Assembly (NCBI RefSeq): GCF_947648125.1 | Contig: NZ_CANSMR010000024.1 | Coordinates: 1 to 64,000 of the forward strand | Length of the DNA: 64,000 nt | Reading direction: 5' to 3' | From: an uncultured Bradyrhizobium sp. | GTDB taxonomy: Bacteria; Pseudomonadota; Alphaproteobacteria; Rhizobiales; Xanthobacteraceae | Shown here: in pieces, positions 7,771-15,591 of the stretch | Numbering within the stretch: the stretch's first letter is position 1 | Layout of the letters: every line of letters begins with the position of its first letter | Notes under the pieces: generated by a model | Seen by the model: only the letters and a program-made list of their open reading frames with translations | Database searches by the model: none | What the model was told of the DNA's origin: nothing | Position numbers and translations under genes: made by a program

Positions 7771-9884
7771 TGATAGCGCAGTATTGGCCGTATGCCGTTG
7801 AAGCTCGCGAGGATCGCCGAGCCATTGCTGATGAGCGCGGTCACCTCGGGCGTGATCAGGCCGCCTGGCAAGGCAAGGCCAAGCGCCAGCGTGTTGAGCG
7901 CGGCGACGATGGCGTAGTTCTGCTTGATGAGGCTGACGGCGCCTTGCGAGATCTCGACCGCCTTGACGAGCTTCCAGAGCGAATCTTCCATCAGGATGAC
8001 ATCGGCGGATTCGTGCGTGACCTCGGCACCATGCTTCATCGCGATGCCGACGTCGGCGAAGCTGAGCGCGGGAGAATCGTTGATGCCGTCGCCGACCATG
8101 GCGACCCTGCGTCCCTGGCGTTGCAGCTCCTGGATGACGCTGGCCTTGTCGGCCGGCAGCATGTCCGCGAAGTGCTCGGTGAGCCCGAGATTTTCGCAGA
8201 CGGCGCGTGCCACCACCGCGTTGTCGCCGGTCAGCATGATGCTGTTCTTGACACCCAGCGCATGCAGCCGCTGGATCACCGAACGGCTCTCCTCGCGGAT
8301 CTCGTCGGAGTAGGGCACGAGGCCCGCGAGCTTGCCGTCCACGGCGATATAGAGGCTCGAATAGCCGCGCTCGTCGAGCGCCGCGCGATCGAGCGCCGAG
8401 GCGTCGACGGCGATCTCGCTCTGGCGCATGAAGCGCTGGTTGCCGACATGGACGTAGTAGCCGTTGACCTGGCCCTCGACGCCGAGGCCGAGGCGGTAGG
8501 TGGTCTCGTTGCAGGGCGGGATGTTCACGGCGAGCTGCCGGGCCCGTGTGCGCAGCGCTTCCGCGACCGGATGTTGCAGCTTGGTCTCGGCGGCGGCGGC
8601 GAGCCCGAGCAGATGGTTGGGCGTGATGGAGTTCTGGTAGGAGATCACGTCGATGACGGCGGGCGTGCCGTGGGTGAGCGTGCCGGTCTTGTCGAACACC
8701 ATGGTGTCGATCCCGGCGAGCTTCTCCATGTGGCCGCCGCTCTTGATGATCATGCCGGTGCGGGCGGCCAGTGTCATCGACGACAGCACCGACGTGGGGG
8801 CCGCGACGCGGATGCCGGTGCCGTAATCGATGATCACCAGCGAGAGGAAGCGATTGAAGTCGCCCGAGACCATGGCGGTGCCGGTGGCGAGCGCCAAGGT
8901 CGGGGTCACGAGCCGATCCGCGAAGCGTTCGGCGTGATTCTGCATCCGGGTGTCGCCGATCGGCGCGGCTTCGATCAGCCGCACGATCTGGCCGGCCGTG
9001 GTCGCGGTTCCGACGCGCAACGCGCGCAACGTGATCTGGCCCTCGCGGATCACGGTGGCGGCGAAGGCGGCTTCGCCCTTGCCGCGATGCACCGGCAGGC
9101 CCTCACCGGTGATCGTCTTCTGGTCGATGGTGGCGGAGCCGTCGATGATCTCGCCGTCGACCGGGATCATCTCGCCAGGATATACCACGACGATGTCGCC
9201 GTTCTGCAGCTCGGCCGCGGGGATCGACACCACCTCGCCGTCGCGCAGCAGCCAGGCCGTCTTCGACTGGAATTCGAGCAGCTCGTTGATCGCCCGCCGC
9301 GAGCCCGCAGCGGTCAGGTCGCGGATCCAGTCACCGAGCTTGATCAGCCAGGTGACGATGCAGCCGGCCAGCGGGTTGCCCTGGAGCACCGAGGATGTGA
9401 TCGCGAGCGTATCGAGCACGTCAATGTTGAGCCGGCTCTCGTTCGCCCAAACCTTCCAGGCGCGCTTGGCAATCGGGATCGCATTCCAGAGCATCAGCGG
9501 CATGTTGATCGCCGTGACTACCGGATTGGCGCTGAAGGCCATGAACAGGGACAGCGTCGGCAGCGCCAGCGGCGAACGCTTGGAGACTTCCGGTACGCTC
9601 GCGCGTGGCGAAGCGACGTCCTGCGCGGCGCTGGCGCACAGCGCCTTGACGTCGGCAAGGCTCATGCTCTTGAAGCCGTTCAGCAGCGCGAGCAGCCGTT
9701 GCTCGTGAGCCGGATCGTATTCCAGCACGAGGCTCGCGCAGTCGTAGTTGATGCGTGCAGTCCTGATGCCGTCCTGTGCCCGCAGCCATCCAAGGCAGAT
9801 CTCGCCCAGCTTGCGGTTTTGCCCGAGCGCGGGAATGCTCAGACGAATGCGCCCTGGCATGGAGTGGCAGAAGCGGAAGTCCAT
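7767..9884 (-). CDS. P1B-type (heavy-metal-family) P-type ATPase without CPC motif
   Basis: A 705-residue P-type ATPase. An N-terminal HMA-like domain (residues 1-80) carries FCHSMPGRIRL in place of a CxxC site. The actuator has TITGEGLP, phosphorylation is at D398 in DKTGTLT, the P1B-specific HP dipeptide is in KLQHPVAEAL, and the hinge is GDGINDSPAL. The transmembrane metal-binding position, normally C-P-C or S-P-C, reads D353-Y-G-T-G-I-R, so no cysteine is present there. This places it in the P1B family by architecture, but the transported ion cannot be inferred and may not be a soft metal. It is preceded 26 bp upstream by an HMA-like protein gene and overlaps the EcsC gene by 4 bp. Confidence 0.85.
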   Translation of the reverse strand: MDFRFCHSMPGRIRLSIPALGQNRKLGEICLGWLRAQDGIRTARINYDCASLVLEYDPAHEQRLLALLNGFKSMSLADVKALCASAAQDVASPRASVPEVSKRSPLALPTLSLFMAFSANPVVTAINMPLMLWNAIPIAKRAWKVWANESRLNIDVLDTLAITSSVLQGNPLAGCIVTWLIKLGDWIRDLTAAGSRRAINELLEFQSKTAWLLRDGEVVSIPAAELQNGDIVVVYPGEMIPVDGEIIDGSATIDQKTITGEGLPVHRGKGEAAFAATVIREGQITLRALRVGTATTAGQIVRLIEAAPIGDTRMQNHAERFADRLVTPTLALATGTAMVSGDFNRFLSLVIIDYGTGIRVAAPTSVLSSMTLAARTGMIIKSGGHMEKLAGIDTMVFDKTGTLTHGTPAVIDVISYQNSITPNHLLGLAAAAETKLQHPVAEALRTRARQLAVNIPPCNETTYRLGLGVEGQVNGYYVHVGNQRFMRQSEIAVDASALDRAALDERGYSSLYIAVDGKLAGLVPYSDEIREESRSVIQRLHALGVKNSIMLTGDNAVVARAVCENLGLTEHFADMLPADKASVIQELQRQGRRVAMVGDGINDSPALSFADVGIAMKHGAEVTHESADVILMEDSLWKLVKAVEISQGAVSLIKQNYAIVAALNTLALGLALPGGLITPEVTALISNGSAILASFNGIRPILRYQ

Positions 9885-9910
9885 GAATTTGCGCTCTCGC
9901 CCCTGGCGGG

Positions 9911-10468
9911 TCAGGCCGGCGCGCCTGCCGGCTCCGCCTGCTCCGCGGCAGCCATGTTGGCCTGAATCATGTGGTTGAGGGCAAAGATCGCCAGCGTGAC
10001 CCAGACCGGCGTCGCCGCATTGGCGCCGACCTCGAAGATGGTGAAGCCGGCGATGCCCGCGGCGAGCAGAATCTTCAGATCGACCACGTTTCCGGTGGCG
10101 ATCTTGATCCCGTTGTCGAAATCCTTGAAGAAATCGACAACGACCCTGGCCGTATGCGAGTGCTCGGCGAGGTACTCGGCTTCCTGCTCGATCTTGGTTG
10201 CCAGCGCCTCGATCTCATTGGCCGGCGGCTTGTAGTGACCGCCGGTGTGGTGCTCCAACTTGCCATGAAATTCGTCATGCCGGTCGGTGTCGTAGTGCAG
10301 CACGATGCTGCCGGTCGCCGGGTTGACGATGACTTCCTCGATGCCGGGAATGACGCTGAAGGTCTGCTTGATCTGTTCGAGAAGCTCGGGGTTCTCCTTG
10401 GCCGACGGCACCTTCATGCGGATCCGGCCCGGAACCTGATGCGCAATCTGCAGCTTCATCTTGGTCAT
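9911..10468 (-). CDS. HMA_2-like membrane protein, ATPase partner
   Basis: A 185-residue protein. Residues 1-70 form an HMA-like ferredoxin fold with AHQVPGRIRMKVP, the same H-x-x-P-G-R-I-R motif that opens the adjacent ATPase, again with no CxxC. A His-rich linker follows (HDEFHGKLEHHTGGHY). The C-terminal half has two hydrophobic helices (KILLAAGIAGFTIFEVGA and VWVTLAIFALNHMIQ). The start at ATG 10468 is supported by GAGAGGA just upstream; the longer frame is not needed. Gene order suggests it binds or regulates the ATPase. The His-rich linker could hold metal ions, which is an inference. Confidence 0.7.
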   Translation of the reverse strand: MTKMKLQIAHQVPGRIRMKVPSAKENPELLEQIKQTFSVIPGIEEVIVNPATGSIVLHYDTDRHDEFHGKLEHHTGGHYKPPANEIEALATKIEQEAEYLAEHSHTARVVVDFFKDFDNGIKIATGNVVDLKILLAAGIAGFTIFEVGANAATPVWVTLAIFALNHMIQANMAAAEQAEPAGAPA

Positions 10469-10609
10469 CGCATTCCTCTCACAGCGTTCCAACGCCGGCG
10501 CGGGGACGCGAATGATGCCGTCGTTCGAACACGCTTGCGCGCCGTGCCGGCGTCGCAAGGTCGATCATCGGCGCGCTTCGCCGCTTTACATTGGCCGGTC
10601 TGGGCCCGT

Positions 10610-11005
10610 TCAGGCCGCAGACGAAGTCCGGCCCTCAGCCGCCGCCTTGCCTTCCTGCGCCTGATTCTCGGCCTTCACTTCCGCAACGATGTCGTTCACC
10701 TGCTCGTGGGCTTCGGCAAACATCTCGCGCGACTTCTGTGCGAACTTGTAGGTGCCGCGAACGGTGGATTTGAACAGCGGATTGAGAGCGCCGGCGAGCT
10801 TCGGCAGGTACTTCGGCGCCGCGACGGCGGCAACGCCAAGCGCAAGTCCCGGGAGCAGGGCAGCCTCGAACACGGCAGCACCAACAGCCACCACCGCGAC
10901 GACCGCGACCGTCTTGTTGATGCCGCCGCCTTCCTCGGAATCCTGTTCGGGGGCTTCATGGTGGAAGGCAGTATCGTGACTGCTACCGTTGGTATTCGGG
11001 TTCAT
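10610..11005 (-). CDS. DUF5132 family membrane protein
   Basis: A 131-residue protein with a polar N-terminus, a hydrophobic hairpin (KTVAVVAVVAVGAAVFEAALL, then PGLALGVAAVAAPKYLPKL), and a long amphipathic Glu/Ala/Lys-rich helix (FAQKSREMFAEAHEQV onward). This matches the DUF5132 family, which I know mainly as a companion of heavy-metal-type ATPases. ATG 11005 is chosen over the earlier in-frame start because AAGGGA lies just upstream. It is the first gene of the five-gene minus-strand run and is separated from the HMA-like gene by 141 bp. A scaffold or assembly role for the ATPase is plausible but unproven. Confidence 0.65.
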   Translation of the reverse strand: MNPNTNGSSHDTAFHHEAPEQDSEEGGGINKTVAVVAVVAVGAAVFEAALLPGLALGVAAVAAPKYLPKLAGALNPLFKSTVRGTYKFAQKSREMFAEAHEQVNDIVAEVKAENQAQEGKAAAEGRTSSAA

Positions 11006-11252
11006 CTGAAATCCCTTGTGACCGCTCAACTGACTGCAGTTTCATCAATAACGGCGGATTGAAATGGATTCGTGACAGTTTGATTACAGCCGTCCGACCG
11101 GTTGCGGCGGCACGGTGTCGCAACGCAACGGGACGTGTATTCGGCCATCAAGGCCGCGTCCGCGTGGGGCGGCAAGCCCCGGCGGACGTCTTTCATGTCT
11201 CGATGTGTCTGTACTCAAATGGATCTGGCGCAAGGGCGGACGGCGTAGCGTC

Positions 11253-12422
11253 TTACCGGTCCCAAGTTACCGGCAAATCGAGTAGGCCGCGGAACGCCCA
11301 GCCGCCGATCCGGGGCGGTTTGTCCGCGATCAGGCGCAGATTCGTCAGCCTGCTGAAGATCGCGGGCAGCGCGACATCGGCGACCATGGCGCGCGAGGCC
11401 CAGGCGCCGGCGCAGAAATGCGGACCGGCGCCGAACGCGATGCTCTTGCTGGCGTCGCGGCGCACATCGAATGCATCAGGCTTGGCGAAATGCTTTTCGT
11501 CGCGGTTCGCCGAGCCGAACATCAGGAACACGCGCTCGTTGGTCTCGAACGCCACATCGCGGATCGTCCAGGGCTTTGCGATCCGCCGCGGCGACATCCC
11601 GATCGGCGAGATCCAGCGCGCATATTCCTCGAACACCTGTAGCCACGGGATCGCGCCGCCTATCGCCAGCGCCAGCTGATCCGGGTGGGTCAGCAGCGCC
11701 CACACCGTGCCGGCGATCGCGTCGCGCGGCTCGTTCTGGCCCCCCGAGATCGCGAGCTTGATGTTGGCACGCACGCTCTCCATCGGCATGTCGGTTTGCA
11801 GCAGCACGCCGAGCAGGCTGAGGTCGGGCGTCTTGCGCAACACTGGCACCATGTCGTCGATCGCGGCGTCGATGCCCGAGGTCGCCGCATGGCAGCGCGC
11901 CTCGATCGCGGGATCGCCGGTGTAGTTGGCGATGCCGTCGATCATGCCCTGCGACCACGCATTCATGTCCTGGAAGCGCATGTTGGTGAGGCCGGTGATC
12001 GATTTCAGGCATTCGGCCGAGAATGGCAGCGCGAAGGCCTGCACGAAATCCACCGTGCCATCCGGCGTCAATTCGTCGAGGATGTGCGTCGCGTGTGCTG
12101 CGAATTGTGCGGTCCAGTGCGATCTGACGGTCTTCGGCGAGACCGCCGGGAAGATCGCCTTGCGCTCGTTCATGTGCGCATCGCCGTCCTTGCGCATCAT
12201 GTTGTGGCCCATGAGCTTGTTCATCAGCCCTTCGGGCTGGTGCGACGAGAACACGTCGATCTGCTTCTCGGAGACGAAGATGTCGTCGCGGTTGCACAGC
12301 AGCGTGCTGCCGAGCTGCGGCACGAAGGCGATCGGCGCTCCCCTGCGCATGCGCGCCAGCGTCGGATAGGGATCCTGCCAGAAGGCGGGGACGTCGATGT
12401 CGAAATGGGGAGCAGTGCTCAC
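11253..12422 (-). CDS. Cytochrome P450
   Basis: A 389-residue soluble bacterial P450. The heme-thiolate motif is FGAGPHFCAG with Cys337, and the K-helix ExxR is in FEEYARW. The I-helix segment reads AISGGQNEPRDAI, so the usual (A/G)GxDT is replaced by GGQNEP and the conserved acid-threonine pair is absent. This variation occurs in some bacterial P450 families and may change oxygen activation or peroxide use. There is no ferredoxin or reductase gene nearby. It is transcribed in the same direction as the LuxR-type regulator and NTF2-like genes upstream. A 22-bp dyad lies 57-78 bp before its start. Confidence 0.92.
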   Translation of the reverse strand: MSTAPHFDIDVPAFWQDPYPTLARMRRGAPIAFVPQLGSTLLCNRDDIFVSEKQIDVFSSHQPEGLMNKLMGHNMMRKDGDAHMNERKAIFPAVSPKTVRSHWTAQFAAHATHILDELTPDGTVDFVQAFALPFSAECLKSITGLTNMRFQDMNAWSQGMIDGIANYTGDPAIEARCHAATSGIDAAIDDMVPVLRKTPDLSLLGVLLQTDMPMESVRANIKLAISGGQNEPRDAIAGTVWALLTHPDQLALAIGGAIPWLQVFEEYARWISPIGMSPRRIAKPWTIRDVAFETNERVFLMFGSANRDEKHFAKPDAFDVRRDASKSIAFGAGPHFCAGAWASRAMVADVALPAIFSRLTNLRLIADKPPRIGGWAFRGLLDLPVTWDR

Positions 12423-12478
12423 GACGTGATCTCGGGTTGGCCTCAGGAAGCAAGCATAGGCCGCCAGACGCGACCGGT

Positions 12479-12500
12479 CTGTCCCTACCGTTGGGGACAG
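12479..12500. promoter_or_regulatory. 22-bp dyad upstream of P450 gene (possible operator)
   Basis: The sequence CTGTCCC-N8-GGGACAG is a perfect 7-bp inverted repeat. It lies between the end of the LuxR-type regulator gene and the P450 start. No T tract follows on either strand, so it is a poor intrinsic terminator, while its size and position fit an operator for a dimeric regulator. The neighbouring LuxR-type protein is the obvious candidate, but this is inference from position. Confidence 0.35.
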
Positions 12501-12523
12501 AGGGAGGTTGCCGCTTGGGCCCT

Positions 12524-13321
12524 TCAGTTCAGCTGGCGTGCCGATGCCATCAGGCGGAGTGCGATCGCGAACAGCTCGTTCTGCGAGGAGATGCCGAGCT
12601 TGTCGTAGGCGCGCTTGCGATAGGTAAGGGCAGAGTGCAGGCCGATGCCGAGCTCGGCGGCGATCGCTTCCGAGCTGAGGCCCGAAAGGATGCCCAGGCA
12701 GACCTCTTTTTCACGGCCGGTCAGCCTGGCGAGCGGTTCGGCGGTCGCAAACAGGGTTTTCAGCCGGGCGATCGGATCGGCGTCCGCTGCCGGGTCGCGC
12801 TGGAAGTGCCGCGCCACCGCTGCGGTCAACGCTGGCGCGACCGCGGCCAGGCGCGCGATCTGCTCGCGGCTGAAGCGGCCTTGCTCGGTGATCTGGTAGA
12901 AATTGACGTAGAAGCAGGTGTCGCCCGTCCAGATCGCAGAGGCGAACTTGTCGACGATGTCGGAATCATCGAAGAAAATCTTGCGGTAGCCGTCGCTGTA
13001 CATCCGGCGGGCAAAGGTCGGCAGCACGATCGGCACGGCCTGCGCCTGCCCCTCGAACACCGCATCGCGGTTCGGGTCAGCCTGATGGAAATGTTCGGAA
13101 TAGGCGATCCCGAGGTCGCGCCCGGTCGGGATATTGCCGACGTCGAGCAGGCACGCGGCGGACCGCGGGCCTGTGAACGAGAACACCATGCAGTGACCGA
13201 CACCGGCGACGCGGCGCAGCGCGCCGATCAGGGCCTGCGGAAAGCTGTCGCGGCCGATCGCCAGCAGCGCCGGCGTGATGTCGCTGACGACAGAAGTCTT
13301 GAAGGCGTAATCTGCCTTCAT
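12524..13321 (-). CDS. LuxR-type HTH transcriptional regulator
   Basis: A 265-residue regulator. Residues 200-262 form a GerE/LuxR helix-turn-helix (LTGREKEVCLGILSGLSSEAIAAELGI, then TYRKRAYDKLGISSQNEL). The N-terminal 180 residues look like a GAF- or PAS-like sensor, not a canonical autoinducer-binding or receiver domain, so no quorum-sensing role is claimed. ATG 13321 is chosen over an earlier ATG because AGGGAGGA lies at the right distance. It is 60 bp after the NTF2-like gene and about 100 bp before the P450 gene, all on the minus strand, and may control the P450. Confidence 0.85.
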   Translation of the reverse strand: MKADYAFKTSVVSDITPALLAIGRDSFPQALIGALRRVAGVGHCMVFSFTGPRSAACLLDVGNIPTGRDLGIAYSEHFHQADPNRDAVFEGQAQAVPIVLPTFARRMYSDGYRKIFFDDSDIVDKFASAIWTGDTCFYVNFYQITEQGRFSREQIARLAAVAPALTAAVARHFQRDPAADADPIARLKTLFATAEPLARLTGREKEVCLGILSGLSSEAIAAELGIGLHSALTYRKRAYDKLGISSQNELFAIALRLMASARQLN

Positions 13322-13381
13322 GGCGTCCTCCCTGTGTTTCGGGAAGATTAGCAGCGACATTACCGGTGTGGAAGCGCTGCC

Positions 13382-13744
13382 TCAGGCGCCCGGCACCTGG
13401 TCGAGGAAGCCGGTGATGCTCCTGATCCGGCCGTCCTTCAGCATGGCGAAGTCGGTGCCCTTGATCGGGCTGTCGACGCCGTCGGGCCCGAGGCCCCAGG
13501 AGAAGCGGACATGGTCGCCGAAGCCGTTCGGCTCGCCGATCAGCTTGAAGGTGAAATCCGGAAACTTCTGCTGCACGCCCGCGATCAGCGCGTCGACGCC
13601 CTCATGGCCGTCGCCGCTCATCATCGGGTCGACATAACGCGCGTCGGCGGTCCAGTTCTCGCTCAGCATCTCACGCCGCCGGCTTGGCGTCCGCTCGTTC
13701 CAGAGCTCGATATAGCGGCGGGCGACGGTGGTGTGGTCGGTCAT
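13382..13744 (-). CDS. NTF2-like / SnoaL-like domain protein
   Basis: A 120-residue protein with the cone-like NTF2 fold pattern: N-terminal VARRYIELWNE, then NWTADARYVDPMMSGDGHEGVDALIAGVQQKFPDFTFKLIGEP, and the strand pair HVRFSWGLGPDG. These small proteins act as isomerases, cyclases, dehydratases or ligand binders, and the exact reaction cannot be assigned. It is the first gene in the run with the LuxR-type regulator and the P450, which suggests a small-molecule catabolic or modification role. Confidence 0.8.
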   Translation of the reverse strand: MTDHTTVARRYIELWNERTPSRRREMLSENWTADARYVDPMMSGDGHEGVDALIAGVQQKFPDFTFKLIGEPNGFGDHVRFSWGLGPDGVDSPIKGTDFAMLKDGRIRSITGFLDQVPGA

Positions 13745-13850
13745 GGTGCTCTCCTTCTGATGGGCCGGACTGTGCGGCTGTCCGGACTATCGAAGGTTCG
13801 CGTCGGCGGATCGATTACCTCGCAGGTCATCGTGTAACTCATCACGCAAG

Positions 13851-14171
13851 CTATGGCGCGACGGTCAGCACCGCCTTCATGTTGGGGTGGAAGCGGCAGT
13901 AATAGTCGACAGTCCCGGCCTTGGTCAGAACCGACCTGGCCGTCTTCTTCGGTGCAATCGTCACGTCGAAGTCGCCGTTGTTCGCCGTGGCGGTGTGCGC
14001 CAATACATCCTTGTTGACCCATTCGATGGTGTCGCCGACCTTGGCCGATACCGCGGCCGGCGAGATCACCAAATTCTCCATCACGATCTGGATGGTGGCT
14101 GCATGCGCCGGAACAGCCATCGCGCCGAGCGCGAACAATGCCAGCGTTGCGAGATAGCGTCCGGGCGACAT
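13851..14171 (-). CDS. Periplasmic cupredoxin (amicyanin/pseudoazurin-like)
   Basis: A 106-residue type 1 copper protein. Residues 1-24 are a Sec signal (LATLALFALGAMAVPAHA). The copper ligands are all visible: H59 in VLAHTATA, then C92, H95 and M98 in YYCRFHPNMKA, the Cys-x2-His-x2-Met loop of amicyanin-type proteins. It would carry electrons in the periplasm. It lies 11 bp after the DUF4142 gene and is probably cotranscribed with it from the ECF-type promoter at 14764-14792. Such small cupredoxins without an amine dehydrogenase nearby may serve stress or respiratory electron transfer. Confidence 0.85.
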   Translation of the reverse strand: MSPGRYLATLALFALGAMAVPAHAATIQIVMENLVISPAAVSAKVGDTIEWVNKDVLAHTATANNGDFDVTIAPKKTARSVLTKAGTVDYYCRFHPNMKAVLTVAP

Positions 14172-14182
14172 CGCGCGTCTCC

Positions 14183-14704
14183 TTACTTCATGCCCGCCGC
14201 AACATGTTCGGCATGCTGCTCGTGGCCCTGGAAGATCTTCAGGCCGGTCTGCAGCAGGCTCTTCAGCTCGGGATTGCTGGCCGAGGGGATCAGCTGCGTC
14301 TCCAGCGCGGTGTTGACGGTCTTGTGGTAGGCGACCTCGTTGTCGATATAGGCCTTGTCGTAGGCTGAGCCCTTCAGCTTGCCGAGCTCGGCGAGCTTGT
14401 CGGCCGCCTGTTTCGACAGCGCCTTGCTGGTGTCGTTGTCCTCCGGCGTCACCTTCAGCTTCTTGACGAGGTCGAGCGCCTGCTTGTTCACAGCTTCATG
14501 GTCGCGTGCCATGTCCTTGGCGAACGCCTTGACGTCCTTGTTGGATGCTTTGGTCTCCGCCTGCTTGGCGGCGTTGATGTCGATCACACCTGCCGTGTAG
14601 GCGATGTGCGCGATCTGCGGATCGGTCAGCTTTGCGCCCTGGGCCAGCGCAGCGCCGGTGAGAACGCTGAGCGCGGCGACCGCGATGCTCAATCGAACGA
14701 ACAT
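14183..14704 (-). CDS. DUF4142 periplasmic protein
   Basis: A 173-residue secreted protein. The signal peptide is residues 1-21 (MFVRLSIAVAALSVLTGAALAQ). The mature region is an all-helical DUF4142 domain: AYTAGVIDINAAKQAETKASNKDVKAFAKDMARDHEAVNKQA, YDKAYIDNEVAYHKTVN and a C-terminal FQGHEQHAEHVAAGMK rich in His. The fold is ferritin-like and members are often under stress sigma factors. The shorter start at ATG 14704 gives a proper signal peptide. It has its own promoter matching that of the upstream ECF sigma gene and is followed at 11 bp by the cupredoxin. Confidence 0.85.
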   Translation of the reverse strand: MFVRLSIAVAALSVLTGAALAQGAKLTDPQIAHIAYTAGVIDINAAKQAETKASNKDVKAFAKDMARDHEAVNKQALDLVKKLKVTPEDNDTSKALSKQAADKLAELGKLKGSAYDKAYIDNEVAYHKTVNTALETQLIPSASNPELKSLLQTGLKIFQGHEQHAEHVAAGMK

Positions 14705-14763
14705 GGTTTGACACTCCTGTTGAGCCGGGCGTTGCGCACGGCACGTCGTTGCTTGCACAGGAG

Positions 14764-14792
14764 TTGGATGGTGCTGATAGCCAGAGGTTCCC
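14764..14792 (-). promoter_or_regulatory. ECF-type promoter of DUF4142-cupredoxin operon
   Basis: Read on the minus strand, GGGAACCT (14792-14785) is followed after exactly 14 bases by CATCCAA (14770-14764). The same two blocks with the same spacing occur in front of the ECF sigma gene (15553-15525). The -35 block starts just after the sigma gene's stop codon. Transcription would start near 14757, giving a leader of about 50 bases. The GGAAC core is typical of ECF -35 elements. Confidence 0.65.
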
Positions 14793-14798
14793 AAAAAT

Positions 14799-15488
14799 CT
14801 ATGCTGTGACGCCGAGCCGTTTCAGGACCGCCTCGGTCAATCGCTCGCAGCGTTTGCCCGCAAAGGGAAAGGCCTCCATCACGATCGGGCCGATCTTCCG
14901 CTCGACATTGTCGCGCAGCATGGTCCGGGCGCGGTGCAGACGGGTCTTCACGGTCTCCGGCTTGAGGCCGAGGATATCAGCGGTCTCCTCGACATTCATG
15001 CCCTCGATCACACGGGTGATGAAGACGAGGCGGAATGCCTCGGGCAGCTCGTCGATCGCATGCTCGACGACATGCTGGATTTCGCGCTGGGCCATGGATT
15101 TTTCCGGATCGTCCGCTGACGACAGCGGGAACGGGATGATTTGGGCTTCGACGGCGCCTTTCGGCAGCTCGGACCACTCCACGCTTGCGCGTTTGCTGCG
15201 CAGGCGGCCGAGCGCCTCGTTCATCGCGATCCGCGACAGCCAGGTCGAGAGGCTGGAGTCGCCGCGGAACTGGTCCAGATGGGTGAAGGCGCGCACATAG
15301 GCGTCCTGAACCACATCCTCGGCCTCGTTGTCGTTGCGGAGGATGCCGCGCGCCAGCCGGAACAGTCGGCGATTGTTTGCCTGCATGATGGCCCGGATCG
15401 CGGCCTCGTCGCGGGCAAGCGCGCGTTGCACGAGCTCGGCATCGCCTGAGCGGATCGGCGGTGGAGACGTTACATGGGCCTGGCGCAT
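14799..15488 (-). CDS. ECF-family RNA polymerase sigma factor
   Basis: A 229-residue group 4 sigma factor. Region 2 runs through LFRLARGILRNDNEAEDVVQDAYVRAFTHLDQFRGDSSLSTWLSRIAMNEALGRLR, and region 4 is AFRLVFITRVIEGMNVEETADILGLKPETVKTRLHRARTML. A linker of about 40 residues lies between them. No anti-sigma gene is adjacent, which is unusual: control could come from a distant partner or from the C-terminal tail (residues 200-229, containing one Cys). It is preceded by a promoter identical in its two blocks to that of the next operon, pointing to autoregulation. Confidence 0.92.
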   Translation of the reverse strand: MRQAHVTSPPPIRSGDAELVQRALARDEAAIRAIMQANNRRLFRLARGILRNDNEAEDVVQDAYVRAFTHLDQFRGDSSLSTWLSRIAMNEALGRLRSKRASVEWSELPKGAVEAQIIPFPLSSADDPEKSMAQREIQHVVEHAIDELPEAFRLVFITRVIEGMNVEETADILGLKPETVKTRLHRARTMLRDNVERKIGPIVMEAFPFAGKRCERLTEAVLKRLGVTA

Positions 15489-15524
15489 GGTGGGCTCGCC
15501 CTCACTGTTGGCGGTATATCACCA

Positions 15525-15553
15525 TTGGATGCCAACCGGCCGGACAGGTTCCC
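15525..15553 (-). promoter_or_regulatory. ECF-type promoter of the sigma factor gene (autoregulation)
   Basis: On the minus strand GGGAACCT (15553-15546) is separated by 14 bases from CATCCAA (15531-15525). It matches the promoter of the downstream DUF4142 operon in both blocks and spacing, while the spacers themselves are unrelated. Transcription would start about 30 bases before the sigma gene ATG. Autoregulation by the encoded sigma factor is the simplest reading. Confidence 0.65.
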
Positions 15554-15591
15554 GAGAAAAGGGTGATCGGCCAAAGAGACCCGGTCAGCGG

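Noticed and set aside
7770-9965. 731-residue plus-strand frame opposite the P-type ATPase
   Set aside because: Shadow of the ATPase gene; composition dominated by Asp, Arg, Gly and His, and no domain.
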